Positions 1 to 6,927 of a stretch of DNA of 7,448 nt are shown here, one piece after another. This DNA is from a bacterium (GTDB lineage Bacteria > Zhuqueibacterota > Zhuqueibacteria > Residuimicrobiales > Residuimicrobiaceae): contig JAAYTV010000535.1 of assembly GCA_012523655.1 (NCBI GenBank), positions 1-7,448 on the forward strand, written 5' to 3'. The first letter of the stretch is position 1. Each line of letters begins with the position of its first letter. The notes below the pieces were generated by a model, which was not told where the DNA came from, did not search any database, and was given only the letters and a program-made list of their open reading frames with translations. A program made the translations under genes and the position numbers.

Positions 1-2
1 TC

Positions 3-2048
3 AAACTGCTCTTCCGCAGTGTCTATGCCACCATTGCCGGATCGTTGCACCCGTCGCAGTTGAAAAATGCCAGCTGTTGGCCCTATCTGTTCTATGCCGA
101 CCTCCTGCTGGCTCTCTCCGCCTATTATCTCGCCTATCTGCTTCGCTTTGACAGCAACATTCCAGCGAACGAGATGAAGATATTTTGGCGCACGCTGCCC
201 ATTGTCTTTGCATTGCGCTTGATCGGCTTTATCTATTCCAAGCTGTATCGAACGTATTATAAATATCTTTCGCTGCATGATCTCATCCGCATGGTAATGA
301 GCTGCAGCGCAAGCTCTCTGGCCATCGTCTTTGTGGTTTTTTTCGCCGGCCAACGCATGCACTCCCGTTCGATTTTCATCATCGACTGGGTTCTACTGGT
401 CGGTCTGATGGGCGGATTGCGGATCCTTTTGCGATTGTGGCTGGAAAAGCCCGAGGCCACCAGCTATAAGCCCAAAACCAATGTACTGATCATCGGCGCC
501 GGCGATCTGGGGGAAACCTTGGCGCGGGATTTCTCTAAAAACGCCTCCAACTACCAGGTGGTGGGTTTCATCGACGACAATCCGGCGAAGATCGGCACCA
601 CCATTCACGGCGTCCGGGTTCATGGCAACCGTCAGAGCATACCGATCATCGCCAAAACCCTTCGCGCCGACGAAGCGCTGATCGCGATCAACAACATCAG
701 CTCCGAGAACATGGAATCCATCCTCGATGTCTGCCAGAGGGCGAACCTCCGCCATCGGGTGGTGCCGGCGATGAGCGATTTGGTGAATGGAAAAATCCGG
801 CTCTCGCATTTCCGCAAAGTGGAAGTGGCCGACCTGCTCGGCCGGACGCCGCTGAAAATCGACTTTAGCGCCATCGAGAAGGCAGTGAAGAATAAACGCA
901 TTCTGATCACCGGCGCCGGGGGCTCCATCGGTTCGGAGCTGACCAGGCAGGTGGCTGGCTACCAGCCGGAAAAACTGATTCTCATCGACCGCAGCGAGAA
1001 TTATCTGTTTGAATTGCAGGAAGATTTCAAGATGGGCGAAGCCCTGCCGACGATGCCGATCGAATACATCATCGCCGACATCACCAACGCGGAAAAGATG
1101 GAGCGCATCTTTAGAGTGGAAAGACCGGAGCTGATTTTCCACACCGCCGCGCAAAAGCATGTGCCGCTGAGCGAACGAAATCCGGATGAGGCGGTCATCA
1201 ACAATATCATCGGGACCCAAACCATCGCGATGATCGCCGATCAGCATCTATGTCATTCGTTCATCGCCATCTCGACCGACAAAGCGGTGAAACCGAGCAG
1301 CGTCATGGGCGCCACCAAACGGGTCGCCGAGCTGTACCTCAAATCCTTTTCCGAATACAGCCACACGCGCTTTATCATCGTCCGCTTCGGCAACGTGCTG
1401 AACAGCCATGGCAGCGTGGTGCCGCTGTTTATGAAGCAGATCGAGAACGGCGGTCCGGTCCGGATCACGGACCCCAACATGGAGCGGTTCTTCATGAGCA
1501 TTCCGGAGGCGGTCAATCTGGTGCTCCAGGCCATGATCATGGGCCGCAGCGGCGACATCTTTATCCTCAACATGGGCAAATCCGTCAAAATCGAAACCCT
1601 GGCGCTCAACATGATCAAACTGGCGGGCCTCATGCCGCGCGTCGACATCGACATCGAATACACCCAAATGCGGCCAGGCGAAAAGCTGTCTGAGGAACTG
1701 GTCAGCAACTTGGAGACTACGGTTCCCACAGCGCACAACATGATCAGCAAAATCATCCAGACCGAACCATTGCTCGATTATCCGGAATATCAGAAACAGG
1801 TCAACCGGCTGGCTCGCCTGGCCCGCGGCGGTCGCAACGCAGAGCTTTTCAACCTGATCAAGCTGCTGGTGCCCGAGTTGCCGGTACCGGTAGAACTGCA
1901 AGCGACAGCGGGACTGAGCAAGGGGACCGGGGCGTCTCGGAACAACAGCCAAACGGGCAAAATCAAAAAAATGGCGGTCTCCGCACCCACTTTGGCCATG
2001 GCCAAAAAAGAAAAAAACGGCTCGACGAAAAGAGCCATCCACTTTTAA
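3..2048 (+). CDS. FlaA1/WbpM/CapD-type UDP-HexNAc 4,6-dehydratase, membrane-anchored (5' end probably outside window)
   Basis: Likely converts a UDP-N-acetylhexosamine to the 4-keto-6-deoxy sugar at the inner membrane, feeding glycan assembly. Numbering from the TTG at 45 (667 aa): four hydrophobic segments at about 16-34, 48-65, 84-101 and 109-130; a first Rossmann fold opening with GAGDLG (151-156); a second, catalytic SDR domain opening with TGAGGSIG (289-296). STDKAVKPSSVMGATK (410-425) holds the Thr-Asp-Lys set, with Met421 in place of the usual SDR Tyr and Lys425; this Met-for-Tyr change is known in the large WbpM/PglF group. RPGEKLSEEL (543-552) is also typical. The frame stays open to the window edge, and the TTG at 45 has no clear Shine-Dalgarno, so the real start is probably upstream; 45 is the in-window alternative. 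The last 50 or so residues are a lysine/alanine-rich low-complexity tail. The family call is secure; the exact sugar (GlcNAc versus another HexNAc) is not. Confidence 0.93.
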   Translation, partial: KLLFRSVYATIAGSLHPSQLKNASCWPYLFYADLLLALSAYYLAYLLRFDSNIPANEMKIFWRTLPIVFALRLIGFIYSKLYRTYYKYLSLHDLIRMVMSCSASSLAIVFVVFFAGQRMHSRSIFIIDWVLLVGLMGGLRILLRLWLEKPEATSYKPKTNVLIIGAGDLGETLARDFSKNASNYQVVGFIDDNPAKIGTTIHGVRVHGNRQSIPIIAKTLRADEALIAINNISSENMESILDVCQRANLRHRVVPAMSDLVNGKIRLSHFRKVEVADLLGRTPLKIDFSAIEKAVKNKRILITGAGGSIGSELTRQVAGYQPEKLILIDRSENYLFELQEDFKMGEALPTMPIEYIIADITNAEKMERIFRVERPELIFHTAAQKHVPLSERNPDEAVINNIIGTQTIAMIADQHLCHSFIAISTDKAVKPSSVMGATKRVAELYLKSFSEYSHTRFIIVRFGNVLNSHGSVVPLFMKQIENGGPVRITDPNMERFFMSIPEAVNLVLQAMIMGRSGDIFILNMGKSVKIETLALNMIKLAGLMPRVDIDIEYTQMRPGEKLSEELVSNLETTVPTAHNMISKIIQTEPLLDYPEYQKQVNRLARLARGGRNAELFNLIKLLVPELPVPVELQATAGLSKGTGASRNNSQTGKIKKMAVSAPTLAMAKKEKNGSTKRAIHF
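1991..2036. other. Palindrome, A-runs and short hairpin in the 3' tail of the dehydratase gene
   Basis: A perfect 16-base palindrome TTTGGCCATGGCCAAA (1991-2006) overlaps an A6-G-A7 tract (2004-2017). This is followed by GGCTC (2019-2023) and GAGCC (2032-2036), a 5-bp stem with an 8-base loop. Read on the minus strand, the order is stem-loop, then T-run, as in an intrinsic terminator. All of it is inside the coding tail. The structures are visible in the sequence; any function is speculative and the short stem makes a strong terminator unlikely. Confidence 0.35.
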
Positions 2049-2061
2049 CTCGAGATATCGC

Positions 2062-4098
2062 ATGTGCGGCATCAGCGGCATTTTGCGCTGGACGGGGTCT
2101 CGCCCTGAAGACCCCAGATGGGTGGCAGGCATGGTGCACCGTCTCGGCCATCGCGGCCCGGACGGCAGAGGGCTGTATTTGGACGATTGGATCAGCCTGG
2201 GGCACACCCGTCTGAGCCTGATCGATCTCAAAGGCGGTTTTCAGCCCATCAGCAATGAAGAGGGCGGCCTGTGGCTGGTGTGCAACGGCGAGATCTACAA
2301 CTATATCGAATTGCGCCAGCAGCTGCGCCAACAAGGACATCAGTTCTGCAGCGATTCGGACGTCGAGGTGATCGTTCATCTCTATGAGATCTTTGGCGAT
2401 GACTTTATCCATTATCTCAACGGCCAGTTCGCTCTGGCGCTGTGGGACCAACGGCGTCAACGGTTGATCCTGGCGCGGGATCATATCGGCATCTGCCCGC
2501 TTTATTATTATCAGGATGCGGATCGCTTTATCTTCGCTTCAGAGATCAAAGCGCTCCTGCAGCTGCCGGACCTTCCGCACGCATGGAATTTTCCCGCGCT
2601 GCTGCAAACGTTCACGTTCTGGTCGCCTCTGCCGGGAGACACCCCTTTCGCCGGCATCCAGGAGGTCAAGCCCGGCTGCCTCCAGATCTTGACCAGGGGG
2701 TCCTGTTTGGAGAAAAAATGGTGGTCCTGTTCATTCGCCCCTGAGCCGGAAGAGATCCTCACGGATCCCGATGAAGCAGGGGAGGCGCTTCACGAGCTTT
2801 TAACCGATGCGGTCCGAATCCGTCTGCGTGCGGATGTTCCGGTCGGCGCCTATCTGAGCGGCGGGCTCGATTCATCGATCACCACCGCCCTGATGCACCG
2901 AGTCCATGCCGGGCGATTAAAGACGTTCTCCATCGGCTTTGAGAACGAGCCGTTTGATGAGACGCCCTATCAGGATGCCATGATTCAACATCTGCATACC
3001 GAACATTCGCGGATCCGCTGCAGCGATGAGGAGATCGCCCGGGCGTTGCCCCAGGCGGTGCTTCTGGCGGAAAAACCCCTGCTGCGCTCCGCCCCGGCGC
3101 CTATGTGGCTTCTTTCCAAGCTGGTGCAGCAGGAGGGTTTTAAAGTCGTACTGACCGGCGAAGGGGCGGACGAATATTTCAGCGGCTATAACATCTACAA
3201 AGAGACAAAAATCCGCGCCTTTATCGCCCGCCGGCCTGAATCGGCAAAGCGCAAAAAGCTGCTGCAAAAACTCTATCCGTATCTGGAACAGGGAAAAGCG
3301 CGCCAAACGGCCTTCTGGCAGGACTATTTTCTCAAAGACGTCTCTGCCACAGACGACCTCTATTACTCTCATCGTCTTCGCTGGCAGAACGGGCCCTTCA
3401 TCCGCCAATTTCTCCTCCCCGAATTACTGCACACCTGGGAAGGATATGACCCGTTGGAGGATCTCGACAGCCGCATGAATGCACAGCTCCTGGGCCTTGC
3501 TCCATTGGCCAGAGCGCATGTACTGGAGACCGGCGTCTTTTTGCCCGGATATCTGATCAGCTCCCAGGGGGATCGCATGCTGATGGCCCACGGCATTGAA
3601 GGCCGATACCCCTTTCTCGACAAACGCGTGATCCATTTGGCCACCCGGCTGACGCCTGGGTTGAAATTAAAAGCGCTGAATGAAAAATGGATTTTAAAAA
3701 AGACCTTTGGCCCCCTGCTGCCCAAGGCGATCGTGGCACGCGACAAACAACCCTATCGCGCACCCATCCGCGGCCTGGTCCAGGCCGGTGAACAGAACAG
3801 CTGGCATCATCTCGACCAGGCCAGGATTCGGCAGGGCGGGCTTTTCAACATTGAACGGGTTGAGCGGCTGAAACGCAAGATCCTGGACCACCAGGCGATC
3901 GTATCCGCACGGGATGAGATGGCGGTGCTTGCAGTCATTACTCTGCATATGCTGCAGGACTCTTTTATCTTTGATCACCAGGAATGTCTGCAATCGGATG
4001 AACGGCTCTATCCAACCATCGACCGAAGATCCGCAGAATCGCGCAAACGGGATGCCGGTCACCGCACTACGGTTGCATCCCAGTGGATGATCGGTTAA
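2062..4098 (+). CDS. asnB: Asparagine synthase, glutamine-hydrolysing (AsnB family)
   Basis: Class II glutamine amidotransferase fused to a PP-loop synthetase; the family makes asparagine from aspartate, ATP and glutamine, and glycan-locus members are thought to amidate other carboxylates. The 678-aa product starts MCGISG, so Cys2 becomes the N-terminal nucleophile after Met removal. Glutaminase motifs follow: RGPDG (31-35), HTRLSLID (48-55), NGEIYNY (75-81) and SDSDVEVI (97-104). The synthetase domain has the PP-loop SGGLDSS (266-272), KPLLRSAPAP (338-347), TGEGADEYFSGY (365-376) and SSQGDR...EGRYPFLD (500-520). It is complete and in frame. The ATG lies 13 bases after the previous stop, with only a weak GAGA (2052-2055) upstream, so translational coupling to the dehydratase is plausible. 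At 678 aa it is longer than E. coli AsnB (about 550) because of inserts and a charged C-terminal tail (about 641-678). The family is certain; free aspartate as substrate is not. Confidence 0.95.
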   Translation: MCGISGILRWTGSRPEDPRWVAGMVHRLGHRGPDGRGLYLDDWISLGHTRLSLIDLKGGFQPISNEEGGLWLVCNGEIYNYIELRQQLRQQGHQFCSDSDVEVIVHLYEIFGDDFIHYLNGQFALALWDQRRQRLILARDHIGICPLYYYQDADRFIFASEIKALLQLPDLPHAWNFPALLQTFTFWSPLPGDTPFAGIQEVKPGCLQILTRGSCLEKKWWSCSFAPEPEEILTDPDEAGEALHELLTDAVRIRLRADVPVGAYLSGGLDSSITTALMHRVHAGRLKTFSIGFENEPFDETPYQDAMIQHLHTEHSRIRCSDEEIARALPQAVLLAEKPLLRSAPAPMWLLSKLVQQEGFKVVLTGEGADEYFSGYNIYKETKIRAFIARRPESAKRKKLLQKLYPYLEQGKARQTAFWQDYFLKDVSATDDLYYSHRLRWQNGPFIRQFLLPELLHTWEGYDPLEDLDSRMNAQLLGLAPLARAHVLETGVFLPGYLISSQGDRMLMAHGIEGRYPFLDKRVIHLATRLTPGLKLKALNEKWILKKTFGPLLPKAIVARDKQPYRAPIRGLVQAGEQNSWHHLDQARIRQGGLFNIERVERLKRKILDHQAIVSARDEMAVLAVITLHMLQDSFIFDHQECLQSDERLYPTIDRRSAESRKRDAGHRTTVASQWMIG

Positions 4099-4170
4099 CC
4101 GGCGGTCGAATAGTGCAGGATTTTTAAGTCTGTGACCCATTCCAGGAAAAAGGTTGTTAAACCGCTCGTA

Positions 4171-4218
4171 ATGCAGAAATACCTGAATGCGGAAACCCTC
4201 TATGACTCAAGTATTTGA
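4171..4218 (+). other. Possible displaced N-terminus of the NadE-like gene (15 codons, other frame)
   Basis: ATG at 4171 opens a frame encoding MQKYLNAETLYDSSI and stops at TGA 4216-4218. Joined by a +1 shift near 4213, it would continue into the NadE-like frame as ...LYDSS-FDAEQTSAELEKW, which from memory resembles the usual lead-in of this NadE-like subfamily. This may be an indel that moved the true N-terminus out of frame (biological or assembly), or coincidence. No good Shine-Dalgarno sits at ideal distance; the nearest purine run, AGGAAAAAGG (4143-4152), is 18 bases away. Confidence 0.25.
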
Positions 4219-5221
4219 CGCAGAACAGACCAGTGCGGAGCTGGAGAAATGGATTCGTTCCTCTGTTCAGCAAACTCTGAAAAAACGCGGCGCCGTCGTC
4301 GGCATCAGCGGCGGCATCGATTCCAGCGTGGTGGCCAGCCTCTGCTGCCGTGCCCTGGGTGCTCAGCGCGTGGTGGGCATCGCCATGCCGGAAAAAGACT
4401 CCAGCCCGGAGAGCCTGACGTTAGCCCGGCGGCTGGCCCAACGGCTGAATATGGAGCTGGCCGTCGAAGATTTGACGCCCGCCCTGGAAAGTCTGGGCGC
4501 GTATCGACGGCGCGATGCAGCGGTCAAACGGGTTTTCCCTGATTACCGCGCCGGACAAGGATTCAAGATCACCCTGCAGTCCAAGCCGCTGGAATCCAAC
4601 ACCTTGAATGTGTTTCAGATCACGCGGGTGGATGAACAGGGCGACGAAACTTCCGTCCGGCTGAACTATGCCGAATACGCGCAGATCGTGGCCGCCTCCA
4701 ACATGAAACAACGTTTGCGTATGACTACGCTGTACTATCACGCGGAACAGCGCAATTATGCGGTGGCGGGCACCGGCAATAAAAATGAAATTCAATTGGG
4801 CTTTTTCGTCAAATACGGGGATGGCGGTTCGGATCTGGTTCCCCTCGGCCATCTGTACAAATCGCAGATCTTTCAGCTCGCCGAATATCTGCAGATCCCC
4901 CGCGAGATCATCTTGAGGAAACCGACGACTGACACCTATCCGGCTGAAGTGACGCAGGAGGACTTTTTTTTCCGTGTCTCGTTTACGACCCTGGATGCAA
5001 TCTGGGAAAAAATGGAAAACGGCGGCGATGCAAAAACGATCGCCCGGCGTCTGCAGCTGTCACCCCTGCAGGCGCAACGGGTGATGGACGACATCCGACA
5101 AAAACATGCCAACACCCGTTATCTGCGCCTCCCCCCGTTGACGTTTCCCCCGCCGGCGCCTGAAGGGGACGACGAGCAGCGGAGCAGAGCGGGGGACCAA
5201 GAGGTCAAGCCAGCCCGGTAA
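4202..5221 (+). CDS. NAD+ synthase (NadE)-family PP-loop amidoligase, ammonia-dependent type, probably repurposed
   Basis: NadE enzymes adenylate the carboxylate of deamido-NAD and amidate it with ammonia. The 339-aa product has the PP-loop SGGIDSS (36-42), MKQRLRMTTLYY (168-179), AGTGNKNE (189-196) and GFFVKYGDGGSDLVPLGHLY (200-219), all typical of the fold. There is no nitrilase/glutaminase domain. Departures from housekeeping NadE: about 60 extra residues (99-158) between the first and second conserved blocks, PTTDTYPAEVTQEDF (241-255) where the substrate-region motif with AGL..GQ.DE is expected, and a Pro/charged tail after LRLPP. The start at 4202 was chosen because GGAA (4191-4194) sits 7 bases upstream; an in-frame ATG at 4187 would add five residues. 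It is followed 54 bases later by a carrier protein. In this setting a role in amidating a sugar acid or carrier-bound acid is inferred; genuine NAD synthesis cannot be excluded from sequence alone. Confidence 0.88.
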   Translation: MTQVFDAEQTSAELEKWIRSSVQQTLKKRGAVVGISGGIDSSVVASLCCRALGAQRVVGIAMPEKDSSPESLTLARRLAQRLNMELAVEDLTPALESLGAYRRRDAAVKRVFPDYRAGQGFKITLQSKPLESNTLNVFQITRVDEQGDETSVRLNYAEYAQIVAASNMKQRLRMTTLYYHAEQRNYAVAGTGNKNEIQLGFFVKYGDGGSDLVPLGHLYKSQIFQLAEYLQIPREIILRKPTTDTYPAEVTQEDFFFRVSFTTLDAIWEKMENGGDAKTIARRLQLSPLQAQRVMDDIRQKHANTRYLRLPPLTFPPPAPEGDDEQRSRAGDQEVKPAR

Positions 5222-5261
5222 GACGGCGGCAGAAAACCGTATCACACCAGGACAGCAGGTG

Positions 5262-5269
5262 AAAGGAAG
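5262..5269 (+). promoter_or_regulatory. Ribosome binding site of the carrier-protein gene
   Basis: AAAGGAAG ends 6 bases before the ATG at 5276, a good Shine-Dalgarno at normal spacing. It supports that start and suggests independent initiation rather than coupling to the NadE-like gene 54 bases upstream. Confidence 0.65.
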
Positions 5270-5275
5270 AACTTT

Positions 5276-5572
5276 ATGCCGATCCAAGAGGTGATCCGCA
5301 AGTACATTGTGGAAAATTTTTTATTCGGCGATGACGTGGGGTTGCAGGACAATGACCCCTTACGGGAAAAAGGCATCATCGATTCCACAGGAGTGCTGGA
5401 GTTGATCAGTTTTTTGGAGAGCCAGTTTTCCATCGTCGTCGAAGATCTGGAGATTATCCCGGAAAATCTGGATACGATCGCGCGCATGAGCGCCTTTGTG
5501 GCGGCTAAACAAGAGGGAAAACCGGTACAGCATTGGGAGATGGGGTACCAAAAGGAGGATATCCATGCCTGA
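5276..5572 (+). CDS. Acyl carrier protein (phosphopantetheine-binding)
   Basis: A 98-aa carrier protein that would hold an acyl or aminoacyl group as a thioester on 4'-phosphopantetheine. The attachment site is Ser37 in GIIDSTGVLELI (33-44); DST replaces the DSL or DSM usual in fatty-acid ACPs. The preceding NDPLREKGIID and following FLESQFSIVVEDLEIIPENLDTI (46-68) give the helical layout and acidic helices of the fold. From general knowledge, ACPs with this DSTGVLEL signature occur in glycan and exosortase loci next to AMP ligases, which matches the ligase at 6940. It is therefore more likely a dedicated carrier than the housekeeping AcpP. The C-terminal tail (about 81-98) exceeds the minimal fold and its coding sequence contains the strong ribosome binding site used downstream. 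The stop TGA overlaps an ATG (TGATG, 5570-5574). Confidence 0.93.
   Translation: MPIQEVIRKYIVENFLFGDDVGLQDNDPLREKGIIDSTGVLELISFLESQFSIVVEDLEIIPENLDTIARMSAFVAAKQEGKPVQHWEMGYQKEDIHA
5553..5558 (+). promoter_or_regulatory. Consensus Shine-Dalgarno inside the end of the carrier-protein gene
   Basis: AGGAGG within AAAAGGAGGAT (5550-5560) is a near-perfect anti-16S match. It lies 6 bases before ATG 5565 (16-codon mini-ORF) and 13 bases before ATG 5572 (an in-frame upstream start for the glycosyltransferase). It is far from the glycosyltransferase's homology-supported ATG at 5620, which has its own GGAG at 5609-5612. The site strength is clear; which start it serves is not. Confidence 0.6.
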
Positions 5573-5615
5573 TGCCAGAAGACGTACGCGGAAGGTTTGG
5601 CAACAAGCGGAGTGA
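5565..5615 (+). CDS. Possible 16-residue mini-ORF bridging carrier-protein and glycosyltransferase genes
   Basis: ATG at 5565 encodes MPDARRRTRKVWQQAE and stops at TGA 5613-5615. It begins inside the last codons of the carrier-protein gene, in a different frame, and has the best-placed ribosome binding site of the region (AGGAGG, 6-base spacer). Its stop lies 4 bases before the glycosyltransferase ATG at 5620. It is strongly basic. It could be a coupling leader that delivers ribosomes to 5620, the remnant of a lost gene start, or chance. No homology is recognised. Confidence 0.25.
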   Translation: MPDARRRTRKVWQQAE

Positions 5616-5619
5616 ATGC

Positions 5620-6927
5620 ATGAACATACTCTTTCTATCGCCGGAGATCCCTTTTCCACCGGACGGCGGTCACCATTTGCGAACGCTGAATATACTAAAA
5701 ATTCTTGCGCAAAAGCACGAGATCTACTTGATCGCCTTTGCCCAGAACCGTTCGGAATTCGAGTACGTAGCGGAAATGGAGAAATACTGCAAACAGGTAC
5801 ACTTGTTTCCGGTGGCCAAGACCGGCTTTAACGTTCAGTTTATTTTGCTCGCACTACGCAATCTCTTTTCGCGGACGCCGGTCATTGCGCAGCGCTATTT
5901 CCTGAAATCCGCCTGTCAAAAGATCAAAGAAATACAGCAGAGCCGGTCCATCGATCTGGTGCACATCGACATGCTGGCGCTGGGATTGTACCAGAGCTGC
6001 TTCAGCGAAAGTCCGGTGTTGCTGACCGATCATAACGTGGAATCGTTGCGCCTGTATCGCTGGATGAAGGTACACAGGAATCTCCCATTCAAGGCGTATT
6101 TGTGGTGTCAATATCAAAAAATGCGACTTTTTGAAAAACATATCTGCAGTACGGTCACGCACTGCACGGTGGTCTCGCACCACGATCTGATCCTGCTCGG
6201 CAACCTGTGTGAAAAAGGTCATTTTTCCGTGATTCCGAACGGGGTGGACACCGAATACTTTTACCCCATGGAGGCGCCCAGTGTTCCGCTCAAGATGGTC
6301 TGGGTGGGCGGTATGAGAAGCCCGTACAACGCCGATGCCGTGGATTATTTTTTAACCACGATTTGGCCGATCATCCGCGAGGAGGTGCCGACGGCCTCCA
6401 TCGATTTCATCGGCGCCGCACCGACCGACCGGCTGCAGAAATGTGCAGCCCAGGACCGCCGACTCAACGTTCTCGGATTTCTGCCCGATATCCGTCCCCT
6501 GGTGCAGCAGGCCGGCGTGTTCATCGCACCAATCCGCAGCGGCAGCGGCACCAAACTCAAAGTGCTGAACGCCATGGCCCAGGCCAAGGCTGTTGTGGCC
6601 ACCGCCTGTGCGGCGGAGGGCATCGAAGCCCAGGACGGAAAACATCTTTTCATCGCCCAGGATCATCGACATTTCGCCGACCTGGTCATCCGCCTGCTGC
6701 GCCATCCGCAGATCGCTGAGCAGGTCGGCCGCGACGCGCGACGCCTCATCGAAGAGACCTACAGCTGGCAGGTGATCGCGCGGGATCTGGATGTTTTGTA
6801 TGAGAGCTTTCGCCAGCGCCGTATACCGATTGATCCGGTCGTTAAAAATTCCGCAGATCCGGCGACCGCCGTCTTCCGGCGGCGCCATGCTGGTCATTCG
6901 CCGTTGGAAAATTCAATCCATCCCTAA
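5620..6927 (+). CDS. Glycosyltransferase, GT4-like (GT-B fold), surface-glycan assembly
   Basis: Cytoplasmic, probably membrane-associated transferase adding a sugar from a nucleotide donor to a growing glycan. The 435-aa product starts MNILFLSPEIPFPPDGG, the first GT-B strand with its glycine-rich loop (PPDGG at 13-17). Later markers are TDHNVES (136-142), VVSHHD (184-189), VIPNGVD (204-210), WVGGM (228-232), LGFLPD (285-290) and PIRSGSGTKLKVLNAMA (304-320), then AAEGIE (331-336). The second Glu of the GT4 EX7E pattern is Asn315 here, and the first is also absent; such variants occur in GT4-like proteins with the P-x-x-x-G-x-G-x-x-x-KVL motif. It resembles the group of sugar transferases tied to exosortase/PEP-CTERM loci. 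Start 5620 was chosen by homology and GGAG at 5609-5612; the in-frame ATG at 5572 would add 16 residues that look non-conserved. GC content steps sharply within the gene. The last 35 or so residues form a polar tail. Confidence 0.92.
   Translation: MNILFLSPEIPFPPDGGHHLRTLNILKILAQKHEIYLIAFAQNRSEFEYVAEMEKYCKQVHLFPVAKTGFNVQFILLALRNLFSRTPVIAQRYFLKSACQKIKEIQQSRSIDLVHIDMLALGLYQSCFSESPVLLTDHNVESLRLYRWMKVHRNLPFKAYLWCQYQKMRLFEKHICSTVTHCTVVSHHDLILLGNLCEKGHFSVIPNGVDTEYFYPMEAPSVPLKMVWVGGMRSPYNADAVDYFLTTIWPIIREEVPTASIDFIGAAPTDRLQKCAAQDRRLNVLGFLPDIRPLVQQAGVFIAPIRSGSGTKLKVLNAMAQAKAVVATACAAEGIEAQDGKHLFIAQDHRHFADLVIRLLRHPQIAEQVGRDARRLIEETYSWQVIARDLDVLYESFRQRRIPIDPVVKNSADPATAVFRRRHAGHSPLENSIHP

Noticed and set aside
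58..60. A frame from the window start ending TGA at 58-60 as the tail of an upstream gene overlapping the dehydratase.
   Set aside because: Only about 19 codons are visible and they show no recognisable features, while the dehydratase frame is open across the same bases with a plausible N-terminal extension.
2012..2036. A AAA AAC slippery heptamer in the correct frame followed by a hairpin, suggesting -1 ribosomal frameshifting.
   Set aside because: The -1 frame does not join the downstream asnB frame and only runs as meaningless sequence over it. The hairpin is 5 bp with no spacer after the heptamer. No useful product would result.
2049..2059. CTCGAGATATC between the first two genes looks like adjoining cloning sites (XhoI, EcoRV), suggesting vector sequence.
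   Set aside because: Both flanks are continuous natural coding sequence and no other vector features are present; chance overlap of two 6-base sites is the simpler explanation.
393..2231. Long minus-strand open frames (393-1247 and 1248-2231) opposite the dehydratase gene.
   Set aside because: Their translations are His/Asp/Arg-rich without recognisable domains, they have no convincing ribosome binding sites, and the plus strand carries an unambiguous conserved protein across the same bases. They are mirror frames produced by GC-rich codon use.
4092..4101. Palindrome CGGTTAACCG at the asnB stop as a terminator or operator.
   Set aside because: It has no loop and no following T-run at the right distance, and a 10-base palindrome is expected by chance. 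The gap 4099-4201 shows no convincing promoter or terminator.
4964..4971. T8 run in the NadE-like gene as a possible frameshift site or error.
   Set aside because: The reading frame encodes family-like sequence on both sides (DFFFR, then the C-terminal helices ending in LRLPP), so the frame is intact.
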